Below, piece by piece: positions 35,185 to 47,503 of a DNA stretch of 64,000 bases (its first letter is position 1; every line of letters starts with the position of its first letter). This stretch comes from Parietaria judaica (taxonomy: Eukaryota; Streptophyta; Magnoliopsida; Rosales; Urticaceae): assembly GCA_954871525.1 (NCBI GenBank), contig OX940860.1, positions 22,166,001 through 22,230,000 on the forward strand, written 5' to 3'. Both the position numbers and the translations under genes were made by a program. The notes under the pieces were generated by a model. It was not told where the DNA came from. It was given only the letters and a program-made list of their open reading frames with translations, and searched no databases.

Positions 35185-36319
35185 GTGGCGAAGCCAGCTT
35201 TTTTAACCGGGAGGGGCACTATTATTTAACCGGGAGGGGCACTATTATGATGGAGTCAGACTTTCGTTTATAATATCTTTCCATTAATGCTAGCAGTTTT
35301 CTGATTGTCTGCAAAAAATATCTGCAAAAGTTAAAAAGATTTATAAAAACAGTTTTCCGCTCTTATAAATCTGCAAAAAAGAGAAAAAATAAATATCAAT
35401 AGGATATCCATTAAGAAACTAATAGAGATATCAATAGGATATTCATAATTTCATTCCATAATCAACAAATCAGTTAAATCGATAATAGATAATAGATTGA
35501 TATTTTTTGAAATATTACTAGTCTGAAACTGACAGAACATAATCTTATGTCTTTCAACAAAACATTCAAAATCCAGCATCGCACTTCAAAATTCAGGAAA
35601 TTGAATAAAAAAAATAATATGAGCAATCTCTCTGTTTTCAATCTTTTTATCACCATGATTTTCTTGAATTTCAATCTCATCAATTTGGAATCAATCTGAC
35701 TGTGATGAGATTCAAGTTGGAATCGAGCATTCGAGTAGGAAACAACTAATCAAATTTTAACTTTGCAAAAAAAAAAAATACCTATTTCCTTTGAGTCACC
35801 GGAGCTTCTTCTCGCCGCAGGCCCGCACCGCAGTAGGCAGTAGCCCCAATCTAATTTCAACGCTCCAGAAAATTCTCGTGCAAATCAGACCATGAAAATC
35901 GAAAGACAAGCTATGGACATTGGGAGAGAATGGTGAGAGAGATCGATGGATTTTGGCAATGTCTGCGACAACAAAGCTTCGCTCTCCGCGAGCGATTCTC
36001 GGGCCCAGCGGGAACCGATTTAGGGTTTCCGACGAGCCTCCGAAGCAGAGGAAGACCGAGCCTTCGCCGAAGAATCCAACGACGACGAGGAAGACGATCT
36101 CGGAAGTGCCTCAGTTGGTGATTCAGAGCAATGGCTCGGTCGATAGCGCGTGCTCTTCGAACTCTTCGTCGAGCGGCTCCATTTAAATATATTAAAATAT
36201 GAATCATATCTCCATTAAAATATAGGGTTTTTTTTATAATAAAATACTAATAAAAAAATTAAAAACTGAAAATTGAGGGTGGGGCCATGTCCACCCTGGA
36301 TCCCCTATACCTTCGCCAC
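35185..36319. mobile_element. Possible DNA transposon carrying a gene fragment
   Basis: Ends GTGGCGAAGCCAG and, inverted, GTGGCGAAGGTAT suggest a hAT-like element, but I found no clear flank duplication. The left end has the sequence TTTAACCGGGAGGGGCACTA twice in tandem (about 35200-35245). The middle, about 35790-36185, is GC-rich and coding-like. Confidence 0.5.
35920..36186 (+). pseudogene. Captured gene fragment, unknown source
   Basis: An 88-codon frame of N-terminal character, with the inner start MSATTKLRSPRAILGPSGNR at about 35959, then a Lys/Pro/Thr-rich stretch and a Ser-rich end (SACSSNSSSSGSI). It sits in a GC-rich island of about 400 bp inside a likely transposon. The composition resembles first exons of plant nuclear or cytoskeletal proteins, but I do not recognise the family. 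It could be transcribed but is probably a captured exon. Confidence 0.45.
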
Positions 36320-38027
36320 AACTTAGCAACTTATAAATTGATTTATCTAATATTCTTTTAATGTGTAGAATTGATAAATTCGGTACTATTAACTCATATA
36401 TTTGATTGACTATTGTTTGAAAGTTTAGAACGGACATGCAATATATTTTATGATATCATTGGCAGACATTATGACATACATGACATATATATGGTGTTTA
36501 ATAAATAAAAATGGGCCATTAAGGGGGAAAAAGAGTTGGGCCTTAAGAAAAACATATGCTCTACATTGATCCAAAAAAAAGTTAAAAAGTTTCCATAAAC
36601 TGCAGACACTCATTGGCCTCATTTTCTCAGTGCTTGAAATTGAAGGTATATTGCCTAAAAAAATTCGATGTAAAATTGGCAAACACGATGATATATTACG
36701 AAAAAATAACGATGATTAATTAGTACTAATCTTAGAGCAATTTAAAACTATCTCGTGAAACGCAAAGCAAGGTCTATCTTCCGCCTCGGAAAATATTTGA
36801 TTTTTATTTATAGTATATTAACAAAAAGAGGCAGATAAATAAGTAATTTTATGATATCAATTCGTATATGAGTAAAGTCCATCTCTGTTAAACTCAATCT
36901 ACTATTGAGATGGCTATTCATGAGATGAAATTAAATGGTATTGGTGTAACCTAGCAAGGACATAAGCCCTACGTAGTACGTACAATAAAGCTGATAAAAA
37001 GGAAAATAATACATGAAGATTGAAGAGCATGTGTAAGAAGATAATGAAAATCAAACGATAGTGTGACGAAAAAACAAATATGTAAAATCAGATATCTTTA
37101 TTTTAAATTAAAAATTGAGCCTTAAAATTTTACAAAGTGATTCAAATTTTAACTAATTTATATTTAAAAAATGAAGTAAAATGTAGAAGTTCGAAAACAG
37201 GTTTCATGAATGGATTTAAGGGAACTGCGTATTGTTATCAAAATATTTCCATTGATGTTAGTTTTGAGAATTAAATAAAAACTTAGAACTCAACATATTA
37301 TTTGTAGTTATTTATAAATAAGTCGTTTATTATGTAATTAATTAATAGTATTTAGGGAAGAAAAACAATTGAAGGAGTAAAACGTATAAGACACCTAGTT
37401 TAATTGTGAGTCATATTAAAAGTCTGAAACAACATTTTGATTTCATCACTATTAGTAATAATTATTTTTAATTCATTGAAACCATCTAGTCAAAATTTAG
37501 AAAGAAAGAAAGAAAAAACATTTTTTAAAAAACAAATTATTAATTCATTAAAATCTCGAAATACTGACAATGCTAGTTTATAGAATTTTCAATGTGCTTC
37601 TTCTAAAACTATAGTAATAAAAGTTAAACATGTCAATAACCTTATTACGTGTGATGTCAAACCATTAATGTGTATGTACAAAATTATTAAGTGATCACTC
37701 ACTAGACTAGGTTCCTTCTTCAATTTTTAGGATATTAGGAAGTAAATGCCCAAAATGTTAAAAAAAACTGACCTTAAATATACGTTCTTTGTTTTTGCTG
37801 GATAAAAGATCAAAAAAAATTTCTCACGTTATAGACCGGTAGTCCAGTACCAAATAAGCTGCCCGAAAAATGATACATATCTATAATATGAAAGAAAAAT
37901 ACTAACATTTGTCCGAGTAAAATATATAATGAGTATTTAACGTCAAACAATTTTAATATTTGTGTCTCGAATAAGCCAAATAATTAACCTCCGTTTTTTC
38001 ACATAAAAAATATTTCAAAATAATATT
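36320..38027. other. Intergenic DNA, no gene seen
   Basis: AT-rich, lacking supported frames. Confidence 0.5.
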
Positions 38028-38036
38028 TAAAACAAA

Positions 38037-38406
38037 GGGTTAATGACGGCAAAAATATTCAAAGTTTGGTCAAAGAACCTCTCATGTACCCAAAGTTTAA
38101 AAGTGGTGGCAAAAATACCCAAAGTCGCATTTGGGGAGTTGACCACTCCATTCTCATAACGCCCTTAACTTACCCGTTAACTCTGGCCACGTAGACAAAC
38201 GTGGGTTGCTGACATAATAATTTTTGCCACTTGACAAAACAGATTTGTCCACGTGGCCAGAATTAACATGTAAGTTAACGGCGTTACGAGAATGGAGTGG
38301 TCAACTCCCTAAATGAGACTTTGGGTATTTTTGCCACTACTTTTAAATTTTGAGTACACGAAAGATTCTTTGACCAAACTTTGAGTATTTTTGCCGTCAT
38401 TAACCC
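38037..38406. mobile_element. Fold-back MITE of Mutator type
   Basis: 370 bp that is almost entirely two inverted arms of about 170 bp (start GGGTTAATGACGGCAAAAAT). The perfect 9-bp duplication is TAAAACAAA (38028-38036 and 38407-38415). Terminal similarity links it to 9125-10201. Confidence 0.92.
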
Positions 38407-38878
38407 TAAAACAAATCGCCATTAGATCTCCCTTTTTAGATAAAAGCGTCAGATAAGAAGCAGAAGCTCAATCACATAAAAGAAAAAGAGTGACGAGTCC
38501 AAAGTCAACAGTCCGCACAATAAGGACATCACTTCACAGAATTTAATGCACATCTCCTCGGTGATTTCAACACTGTTTGACCAACTCCTCTATTTCATTT
38601 CATTTTCCATAAAAAAAAATATTTATGAAAAAAAAATTATTATCCCAATACAGAAAATAAAAAATAAAAAAGGTTATGAACAACTGAGTCGCATAAATGA
38701 CGCAAAAGACTCCAAAAACATTGACCATGAAACATGGATGTGTCATGTACACCGCTTTTGTCTTTGTCATCGCCCATTCAACCTCACCTCACTACACATG
38801 CAATCTATTATTATACTCTATGTAATAAATTTGCTGAATTGATTCTCTCTCTTCTTTTTTTTACTTCAAATATTTATT

Positions 38879-39064
38879 CAGGGGCACACCATGAGAGTAT
38901 ACATGGTAGGCCCCCGCTTACAATATATTAGTAAATTGGGAGTCCAAATATTGTAAATTGAGAACCCCACGTGGAAGAACAAAATTGTGTTGTGTTCACC
39001 TTTTGTTTACGATTACAATAGGGGCCCTAAAATCAGGGCCCCGACAAACTCAAGGCCGGCCCTG
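38879..39064. mobile_element. Short hAT-type MITE
   Basis: 186 bp starting CAGGGGCACACC and ending GGCCGGCCCTG, with flanks TATTTATT and TATTTACT (seven of eight bases agree). Confidence 0.65.
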
Positions 39065-39072
39065 TATTTACT

Positions 39073-39705
39073 CGGAATTGTCATTCAATTCCAATAATAG
39101 TGAGCTTTACAATAGAGTAGACCCAAAAGTTACAAACTTAATACCCAATAAATTAAATTAAATTTGCACACGATTTACGCTTACAGTAGCATAGCATGGT
39201 ATGGTTGCTTAAAATGTTACCTTACTTGGGTGGGACCATCACCCTATTCAATGCTTCTTAATGACCTCATTTCCAATTATGGCATTTTCTTCTTCTAATT
39301 TTGACTCCCAGTCAACGCACAAACTCTTGTAACATCTCAATTACAAAATCATTAATATCAATTATGGGAAGCAAAATTGTGAGGGGAGAGACAGGTTGTA
39401 CAAAATAATAAAGATTTAAAGATCATGGCCACTCTGTTCATACTTAATAGTGTGAAAACCGGATCGGGGGTCGGGTCTCAAATTTTAGTAATTTTTCTCT
39501 CGGTCCAACTTCCGGTTAAAAAACCGGACCCAAAATTGGGTTCATGTTTTTTTACGTGGCACAATTTGTAATAATGAAATTATCATTTTTACTATGGCGA
39601 AAAAAGATGAAAAGAACCTTTATTTACACGACAAGAGTCATTAAATTTTTTAATACACAAGTTAAAATTAAAAAAAAAAAAGTAATTGAAAAATTCATTA
39701 ATTGT
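39073..39705. other. Downstream of the RING gene, no gene
   Basis: Probably includes the ATL 3' untranslated region next to 39706. A CCGGATCGGGG/CCGGACCC-containing patch near 39460-39535 resembles the ends of other hAT derivatives. Confidence 0.5.
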
Positions 39706-40491
39706 TCATTCCCTTAACTCACTGACGGTAGCGCTTGCCGCCGGGAAAACCTTCCGCTCCGAGCGGCTCCGGCTAAGCATTCTTTTCAGCGAGCACCCGA
39801 ACGAAGACGATGGCGATGACATTTCCGCTGCCACATTCCCGCTAGAATTCTCAGCATTGCCGCGGTCCGTGGCCACATCGGGATTGGAGACGATATCGAT
39901 TACCGCGTCGCCTCGATCTCCGTGACCAGCCTCGGCTACACCGGCGGAGACAGCATGATCGATCACCACTGAGGCTCGGCAGATGGGGCAATTGGAGTGC
40001 GAGCCAAGCCACATGTCGACGCACTCCTGGTGGAACTCGTGCCCGCACAGCGGCAGCTTCCGCCCGGCCTCGCCATCGTCGAAGCCGCTCAGGCAGATCA
40101 CGCACTCGGCCTCTGCGCCCCCCGAGACGGCCTCGAAGACGAAGAGGGGAATGGCAGCGATGGCAGCGGGGCTGAGGCCCTTGGAGGGGGTGGCAGCGAG
40201 GGCGTCGAGGGCGAAAAAGGCACGTCCAAGGGCAGCCCCGGGACCGGGGGTTGAGCGTTGGCGGCGGGGGATGCGGCGATGGCGGCGGCGATGGTGGGCG
40301 TGGGCGAGGAACCAGCGGGCGTAGAGGTGGAGGAGGAGGACGAAGAGGATGACGAGGAGGAGGGAGATGAGAGCGCCGAGCGTGACGGTGTTGTTGCCGT
40401 ACGAGAAGACGCTCTCCACGAGGTCGCTCAGTGGCTGGCGGTGAGTCGGCTCGGTGGCCGACTCGGTCAGAAGGGTCGGCGACGAAGACAT
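39706..40491 (-). CDS. ATL-type RING-H2 E3 ubiquitin ligase
   Basis: Intronless frame of 261 codons, typical of the plant ATL family. These are membrane-anchored E3 ligases that pass ubiquitin from an E2 to target proteins, often in defence or stress responses. One transmembrane segment lies at about residues 36-60 ([14 protein letters not shown]), followed by a very basic stretch (66-79). The GLD motif is at 105 ([15 protein letters not shown]). The RING-H2 domain has all eight zinc ligands: C130, C133, C149, H151, H154, C157, C168 and C171, with W161 before the last pair as in E2-binding RINGs. The tail is Ser/Arg-rich. The ATG at 40491 is the first in frame. A GA-rich run (CT-rich on the coding strand) just upstream looks like a 5' leader. 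The tandem array at 40591 starts 100 bp upstream of the start codon. Confidence 0.95.
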   Translation of the reverse strand: MSSSPTLLTESATEPTHRQPLSDLVESVFSYGNNTVTLGALISLLLVILFVLLLHLYARWFLAHAHHRRRHRRIPRRQRSTPGPGAALGRAFFALDALAATPSKGLSPAAIAAIPLFVFEAVSGGAEAECVICLSGFDDGEAGRKLPLCGHEFHQECVDMWLGSHSNCPICRASVVIDHAVSAGVAEAGHGDRGDAVIDIVSNPDVATDRGNAENSSGNVAAEMSSPSSSFGCSLKRMLSRSRSERKVFPAASATVSELRE

Positions 40492-40590
40492 CGTTTCAGA
40501 GAGAGAGAGAGGGGTCTACTACGTGAACGTGAGTGATGTGGTGATTCAGGATTTGACTAAGAAGGAAGACGATGAAAGGAACGTTTCAGT

Positions 40591-43500
40591 GCCTAATGCC
40601 AATGAAATAATCAAGTCACGTTCGTAATAAAACTAAAATAGTAAAATATATTACTTGTTGACGTAGACCAACTCCATCCGAACTCTCCGTTTCATACTCT
40701 ATTTTACACTAAACGTCACATCAATTACTACCTTATCTCCATCCGAACTCCATTTTTAACACCAAATAAAATATTCTTTTTATATTCATGTTTCTCTTAT
40801 TTGTCTTCATACTCTTATATTTATTTAATATTTCTCATGTATACCACTAATTTATTATTTTATAATACAACAATCTCAAATGTCGACACCTAATCCCGAT
40901 TCATATTCTCTTATTTATCTCTATACCCTTATATTTATTTAATATCTTTCAATTATACCACATATTCATTATTTAATATCTTTCAATTATACCACATGTA
41001 TTGTAATTTTGTTTTGTTGTATTGTGTTTTTTTTAATGTTATTAATGTCTTTTTTTTTTTCATTTCGATGTCGTTGTAATATTATTTTGTTTCGGTATTA
41101 TTATTAGTGTCAGTTTAGTTTTTTTTTTTCAAACTCCAAATGTCAATGTTGTATTTTAAACTATTTCATGTAATAAATTTAAAATTTACATTCAAAATTG
41201 TGAATAATTTAAGGATAAATATGATATAATTTTATAAAACCGTGTCATATGTATAAATTATAAACTTTTGAAGGACTAAAAAATAAATAAAATAAAGAAA
41301 TGCAATGGTGAATATTTCAACGCCATATTTGGTGTGAACTCACTGCAAATCTAATACTCACACCATTATGGCGTTGGAATTGCAATACGAGTGGAGCAAC
41401 TCCTCACTGCATTTGGTGGATATGGAGCTCGGATGGAGTTGCTCTTAGTATACTATATATTATATGGTAGTACTGTAAGAATTTGCTCGATCGCATCATC
41501 AGATATATTCTGAGTGAAAAACAGATTGTATTATTGGCCGCATGCACCGTCGATTAAAATTACACATATATAAAATTTTTGTGTCTCGATGAGATTAACT
41601 CAGGCTTCTGGAAGAGTCCTGAAGTGAGTTTACTACTAAGTCGAATAAATTTGATTTTTTAAGATAATTTTTTAGCAAAATTTTATAAAAAAAACTTATC
41701 GATTACTTTTTTCTCTCAACATTATCTCTCGGTACAGTCTTTTGGGCTTTCCTCTCTTTAATGCGACAAAATCATAAAGTATGTTGTTTCTGTCATATTA
41801 TTTTCAACTGAAAATAATAATTTTGCACTTGAAATTCAGAGGGAAACTAAAATAGTCAAATGCCTAATGCCAATGAAATAATCAAGTCACGTTCGTAATA
41901 AAACTAAAATAGTAAAATATATTACTTGTTGACGTAGACCAACTCCATCCGAACTCTCCGTTTCATACTCTATTTTACACTAAACGTCACATCAATTACT
42001 ACCTTATCTCCATCCGAACTCCATTTTTAACACCAAATAAAATATTCTTTTTATATTCATGTTTCTCTTATTTGTCTTCATACTCTTATATTTATTTAAT
42101 ATTTCTCATGTATACCACTAATTTATTATTTTATAATACAACAATCTCAAATGTCGACACCTAATCCCGATTCATATTCTCTTATTTATCTCTATACCCT
42201 TATATTTATTTAATATCTTTCAATTATACCACATATTCATTATTTAATATCTTTCAATTATACCACATGTATTGTAATTTTGTTTTGTTGTATTGTGTTT
42301 TTTTTAATGTTATTAATGTCTTTTTTTTTTCATTTCGATGTCGTTGTAATATTATTTTGTTTCGGTATTATTATTAATGTCAGTTTAGTTTTTTTTTTTC
42401 AAACTCCAAATGTCAATGTTGTATTTTAAACTATTTCATGTAATAAATTTAAAATTTACATTCAAAATTGTGAATAATTTAAGGATAAATATGATATAAT
42501 TTTATAAAACCGTGTCATATGTATAAATTATAAACTTTTGAAGGACTAAAAAATAAATAAAATAAAGAAATGCAATGGTGAATATTTCAACGCCATATTT
42601 GGTGTGAACTCACTGCAAATCTAATACTCACACCATTATGGCGTTGGAATTGCAATACGAGTGGAGCAACTCCTCACTGCATTTGGTGGATATGGAGCTC
42701 GGATGGAGTTGCTCTTAGTATACTATATATTATATGGTAGTACTGTAAGAATTTGCTCGATCGCATCATCAGATATATTCTGAGTGAAAAACAGATTGTA
42801 TTATTGGCCGCATGCACCGTCGATTAAAATGACACATATATAAAATTTTTGTGTCTCGATGAGATTAACTCAGGCTTCTGGAAGAGTCCTGAAGTGAGTT
42901 TACTACTAAGTCGAATAAATTTGATTTTTTAAGATAATTTTTTAGCAAAATTTTATAAAAAAAACTTATCGATTACTTTTTTCTCTCAACATTATCTCTC
43001 GGTACAGTCTTTTGGGCTTTCCTCTCTTTAATGCGACAAAATCATAAAGTATGTTGTTTCTGTCATATTATTTTCAACTGAAAATAATAATTTTGCACTT
43101 GAAATTCAGAGGGAAACTAAAATAGTCAAATGCCTAATGCCAATGAAATAATCAAGTCACGTTCGTAATAAAACTAAAATAGTAAAATATATTACTTGTT
43201 GACGTAGACCAACTCCATCCGAACTCTCCGTTTCATACTCTATTTTACACTAAACGTCACATCAATTACTACCTTATCTCCATCCGAACTCCATTTTTAA
43301 CACCAAATAAAATATTCTTTTTATATTCATGTTTCTCTTATTTGTCTTCATACTCTTATATTTATTTAATATTTCTCATGTATACCACTAATTTATTATT
43401 TTATAATACAACAATCTCAAATGTCGACACCTAATCCCGATTCATATTCTCTTATTTATCTCTATACCCTTATATTTATTTAATATCTTTCAATTATACC

Positions 43501-44717
43501 ACATATTCATTATTTAATATCTTTCAATTATACCACATGTATTGTAATTTTGTTTTGTTGTATTGTGTTTTTTTTAATGTTATTAATGTCTTTTTTTTTC
43601 ATTTCGATGTCGTTGTAATATTATTTTGTTTCGGTATTATTATTAATGTCAGTTTAGTTTTTTTTTTTCAAACTCCAAATGTCAATGTTGTATTTTAAAC
43701 TATTTCATGTAATAAATTTAAAATTTACATTCAAAATTGTGAATAATTTAAGGATAAATATGATATAATTTTATAAAACCGTGTCATATGTATAAATTAT
43801 AAACTTTTGAAGGACTAAAAAATAAATAAAATAAAGAAATGCAATGGTGAATATTTCAACGCCATATTTGGTGTGAACTCACTGCAAATCTAATACTCAC
43901 ACCATTATGGCGTTGGAATTGCAATACGAGTGGAGCAACTCCTCACTGCATTTGGTGGATATGGAGCTCGGATGGAGTTGCTCTTAGTATACTATATATT
44001 ATATGGTAGTACTGTAAGAATTTGCTCGATCGCATCATCAGATATATTCTGAGTGAAAAACAGATTGTATTATTGGCCGCATGCACCGTCGATTAAAATT
44101 ACACATATATAAAATTTTTGTGTCTCGATGAGATTAACTCAGGCTTCTGGAAGAGTCCTGAAGTGAGTTTACTACTAAGTCGAATAAATTTGATTTTTTA
44201 AGATAATTTTTTAGCAAAATTTTATAAAAAAAACTTATCGATTACTTTTTTCTCTCAACATTATCTCTCGGTACAGTCTTTTGGGCTTTCCTCTCTTTAA
44301 TGCGACAAAATCATAAAGTATGTTGTTTCTGTCATATTATTTTCAACTGAAAATAATAATTTTGCACTTGAAATTCAGAGGGAAACTAAAATAGTCAAAT
44401 GCCTAATGCCAATGAAATAATCAAGTCACGTTCGTAATAAAACTAAAATAGTAAAATATATTACTTGTTGACGTAGACCAACTCCATCCGAACTCTCCGT
44501 TTCATACTCTATTTTACACTAAACGTCACATCAATTACTACCTTATCTCCATCCGAACTCCATTTTTAACACCAAATAAAATATTCTTTTTATATTCATG
44601 TTTCTCTTATTTGTCTTCATACTCTTATATTTATTTAATATTTCTCATGTATACCACTAATTTATTATTTTATAATACAACAATCTCAAATGTCGACACC
44701 TAATCCCGATTCATATT
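40591..44717. repeat. Tandem array of a 1.27-kb unit (about 3.25 copies)
   Basis: The units start at GCCTAATGCCAATGAAATAA: 40591, 41862, 43132 and 44401 (periods 1271, 1270 and 1269). Three are full and the fourth stops at about 44717. The copies differ mainly in T-run length and by a few single bases (for example near 41109 and 42831), so they exceed 99% identity. The unit has no coding frame. It contains two inverted segments, CCAACTCCATCCGAACTC near its left end and GAGCTCGGATGGAGTTGCTC near 41426-41445, which look like the ends of a MITE of about 780 bp. The array begins 100 bp before the ATL start codon, in the likely promoter. Confidence 0.97.
40668..41446. mobile_element. MITE-like segment inside each array unit
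   Basis: Imperfect inverted ends (GACCAACTCCATCCGAACTC and, inverted, GAGCAACTCCATCCGAGCTC) enclose about 780 bp of AT-rich DNA with no frame. No target duplication was clear. It is repeated in the next two units and partly in the fourth. Confidence 0.6.
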
Positions 44718-47073
44718 TGGTTATTTAGAACAATTTCTCTTAAATATTTCAATCATCGGGTATTTTGGCCCGGATTTACCCAGTTAACTATATGCGTCTC
44801 TTTTCAAAAGTACAACATTGTTTTTTTTAGGTGGTACAACATTGTTGTTAAAACAAAAATTACCGAAAACAAAGTTTAAAGGCAGAAAAAATTTAAAGAC
44901 ATGACTGCCAATTGCTGAATTGAAAGTTACATGTGTATTGAATTGAAAGTGTTAATATATGAAAGTGGTTTATCTGCCCAATTGATTATTACGCACAACT
45001 CACAACCGAACTGATTGACTCATTGTTTATAATTAAAATATAAAAATAAGAATAAGATCTCGTAAATCAAGGAATTGCTTTCACCGCTTCCCCATTAGGG
45101 GCTTTGTGGTGTATCTATCTGCCCCCACAATACATTTGCGTGTTTTGTTCATCTAATCTCTCTCAAATACAGACACCCACACCACATATGCATTCATTTT
45201 AGCCAACCCAACGGATTCCATCCATCTATTCTATTCTATTCTATTTCTATGCCTGCCACATCAATCAGCTCTGAATTCCTCATTTATATCAACACTACCT
45301 TAATCATCCATAGTGATGAAAATTCATATTTTTATTTTATGGGTTTGTTGATGAGATCAATGAGTTAAAGTTTATTGATTAATAAAGTTATCCATTAAAT
45401 TTTACGGATAAATTTTGTAACCGCCGTGTTTACCGATAATTTTTTTTTTTTAAAAATAAATATAAATATAAATTATATCTAAATAATTAATTAATCAGAA
45501 GGAACCAGGTATATTAGTTTTTTTTCTCTCTCTTCAACTATTTTTTTTTTCATTATCTTATTTTACTATTTTCTTTCTCTTCCTACACTTTCTCAATCCA
45601 ATTTATTTTCTTATTCTTTGTTTTCAATTTAAAAAAAAAAAAAGACAAACCGTTTACCGTAGGAAATTTATCGACGAGCTAAAATTTTATACCGAGTACA
45701 TGCGGATGGCAAAACAGAGGTTTTAGAACTTTGATTTATATCATGACACGTTAAATAAAATTGCATCACATTGAAAGGAAGAGCGATGCAACAAGTCACA
45801 TGATCAATATAACACACTATAATTATCACATGAATAATATTAGAGTAATGATTTGGAAAGTCAAAGAAGGAGTCCTTGGATCGAGGGAAGGAAGTGTAGA
45901 AAAGAAGGGAAGGACTCGTGAAGGCGACGGCAAATTCAGAGGCGGTGGGCAGCCAAGTGCAGCGCAGTGGGTGTGGGTGTGCCCTATTGGGGTCATCCCA
46001 ACATTTTACTATATCTATTCTATACATATTTATTTACTATGGATAAATATTACATTATCTTAATATTTAGATGTTATGACTTATGAGTGGATTACAACTA
46101 GTCAATAGATATTTTAAACTTAAAGTACTTAAGTTCTATAATCAACAACGTACACATATATTTAAATTCTACGCTAAGTAGAAAAAGTATTCAAAAGTCC
46201 ATCAATCAAATCGTCTCGCAATTAACTTTACATATTTTTATGCGTACGCTTTGTGGGGACACGTAATTCTCTATGTCTGAGTGTACAATGAAAGTCTCAA
46301 AGAGTCTTTAGATCTTAGAGTTTTTTGTATCAACATTTGCAATATGTAACAACTAAATATTTAATACATAAGCACAAAAACAGTCACCCCGTACTTACTA
46401 ACTGTTTCGTATTGACTACATTGAGAAGAAAAAAAATATCATTAATAATAATAATTGTACGAAATACCTATTTTGCTATAAATCTTTTTGAAACTATCTA
46501 TTGCGTGTGTTAAAAATGAATAATTTTTAAAAAAGTTTTCACGAAATGAATATTTCTTTAATAAATTCATAATAATACTATTAGTATTGAAGAATAAAAT
46601 GAAGTGAAACAAAATTAACGAGGAAAAGTACACACTCATGATATCCAATAACTAAAATATTGGGTCAGAATTAACTATAATAATATAAGTCATAAGTCAT
46701 AAGTATAACCATTCAATTGTCACTTCACTTTTTATCATCTTTTTCTTCTACGGGTTCGGTTGCTCTTTATTGTTGTTTGTTGTTTGTTGTTTGTTGTTTC
46801 TTGTGTCGTGGCCTTGGAAGTTGGAAGAGGTGAGAGATCGACCATGGATGAAGTGAGTGACCGAACCAACTATTCAAGGGTCCCACGTGAAATTAATCCC
46901 AAAATATATAGTTGTCCGCTTACTTTTGAGTTTTGAGGGTTCCACATTTATATTTTTATTTTATTGGATCTAGTGTTGGTGTTGACTATGAAAAGGAAGG
47001 TCCCTAACACAACACTTGTTGTGACGTTGATAATCGAGCTCATATAAGATATTATTGTTAAGTTGAGATGAGA
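44718..47073. other. Intergenic DNA, no gene seen
   Basis: AT-rich. It holds a (TTGTTTG)n microsatellite at about 46769-46800 and T-rich runs near 45440 and 45541. A frame of 119 codons on the minus strand at 45668-46027 has no protein-like features. Confidence 0.5.
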
Positions 47074-47078
47074 CATAT

Positions 47079-47498
47079 TGTTGTAAAGCTTAATCTACAC
47101 AGAAGCGCTACCGAGACTCGACGTGGGGTGTAAGGGGGTTACCACCCCCTACAGGGGTCGAAGGGGTAGCGCCTCCTGAGCGAATTTTTGTATTACGCAT
47201 TATGTAGCGAGGGTATTTTAGACTTTTCACACGGATTATTTGCCCTAGGTTTATTTTTCGCTTATAAGGCTTGTAGCCGTCATTAGTGTGTTTTGTAGTA
47301 CAAATTGAGAGATGCGAGATTGAAGGTATAACCAGAAACTCCGATTGAGAGATTGATAGTGGATCGAGATTTACAGGCGGCAAGTGGACGTACCTCCTAC
47401 ACTGGGAGCGAACCACTATAATTCTGGTGTCGATTTTTCAATTTCGTTTATCGCTTTTATCGTTTTTCGGATTGAGAATTAGGACAAAATTCCTAACA
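47079..47498 (-). mobile_element. Solo LTR, reverse orientation, TGTTAGGAATT family
   Basis: 420 bp. On the minus strand it starts TGTTAGGAATTTTG and ends CTTTACAACA. Flanks CATAT and CATCT agree at four of five bases. It shares long stretches with 23134-23506, including GGAGGTACGTCCACTTGCCG and GTAGCGAGGGTATTTTAGAC, and has an extra C-rich patch near 47120-47180. Confidence 0.8.
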
Positions 47499-47503
47499 CA
47501 TCT

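Noticed and set aside
40591..44717. CRISPR-like or centromeric satellite array
   Set aside because: The unit is 1.27 kb, with no short repeat/spacer pattern, only about three copies, and it is next to a gene.
45668..46027. Minus-strand frame of 119 codons and plus-strand frame of 100 codons
   Set aside because: Overlapping frames in AT-rich DNA with no homology features or splice context.
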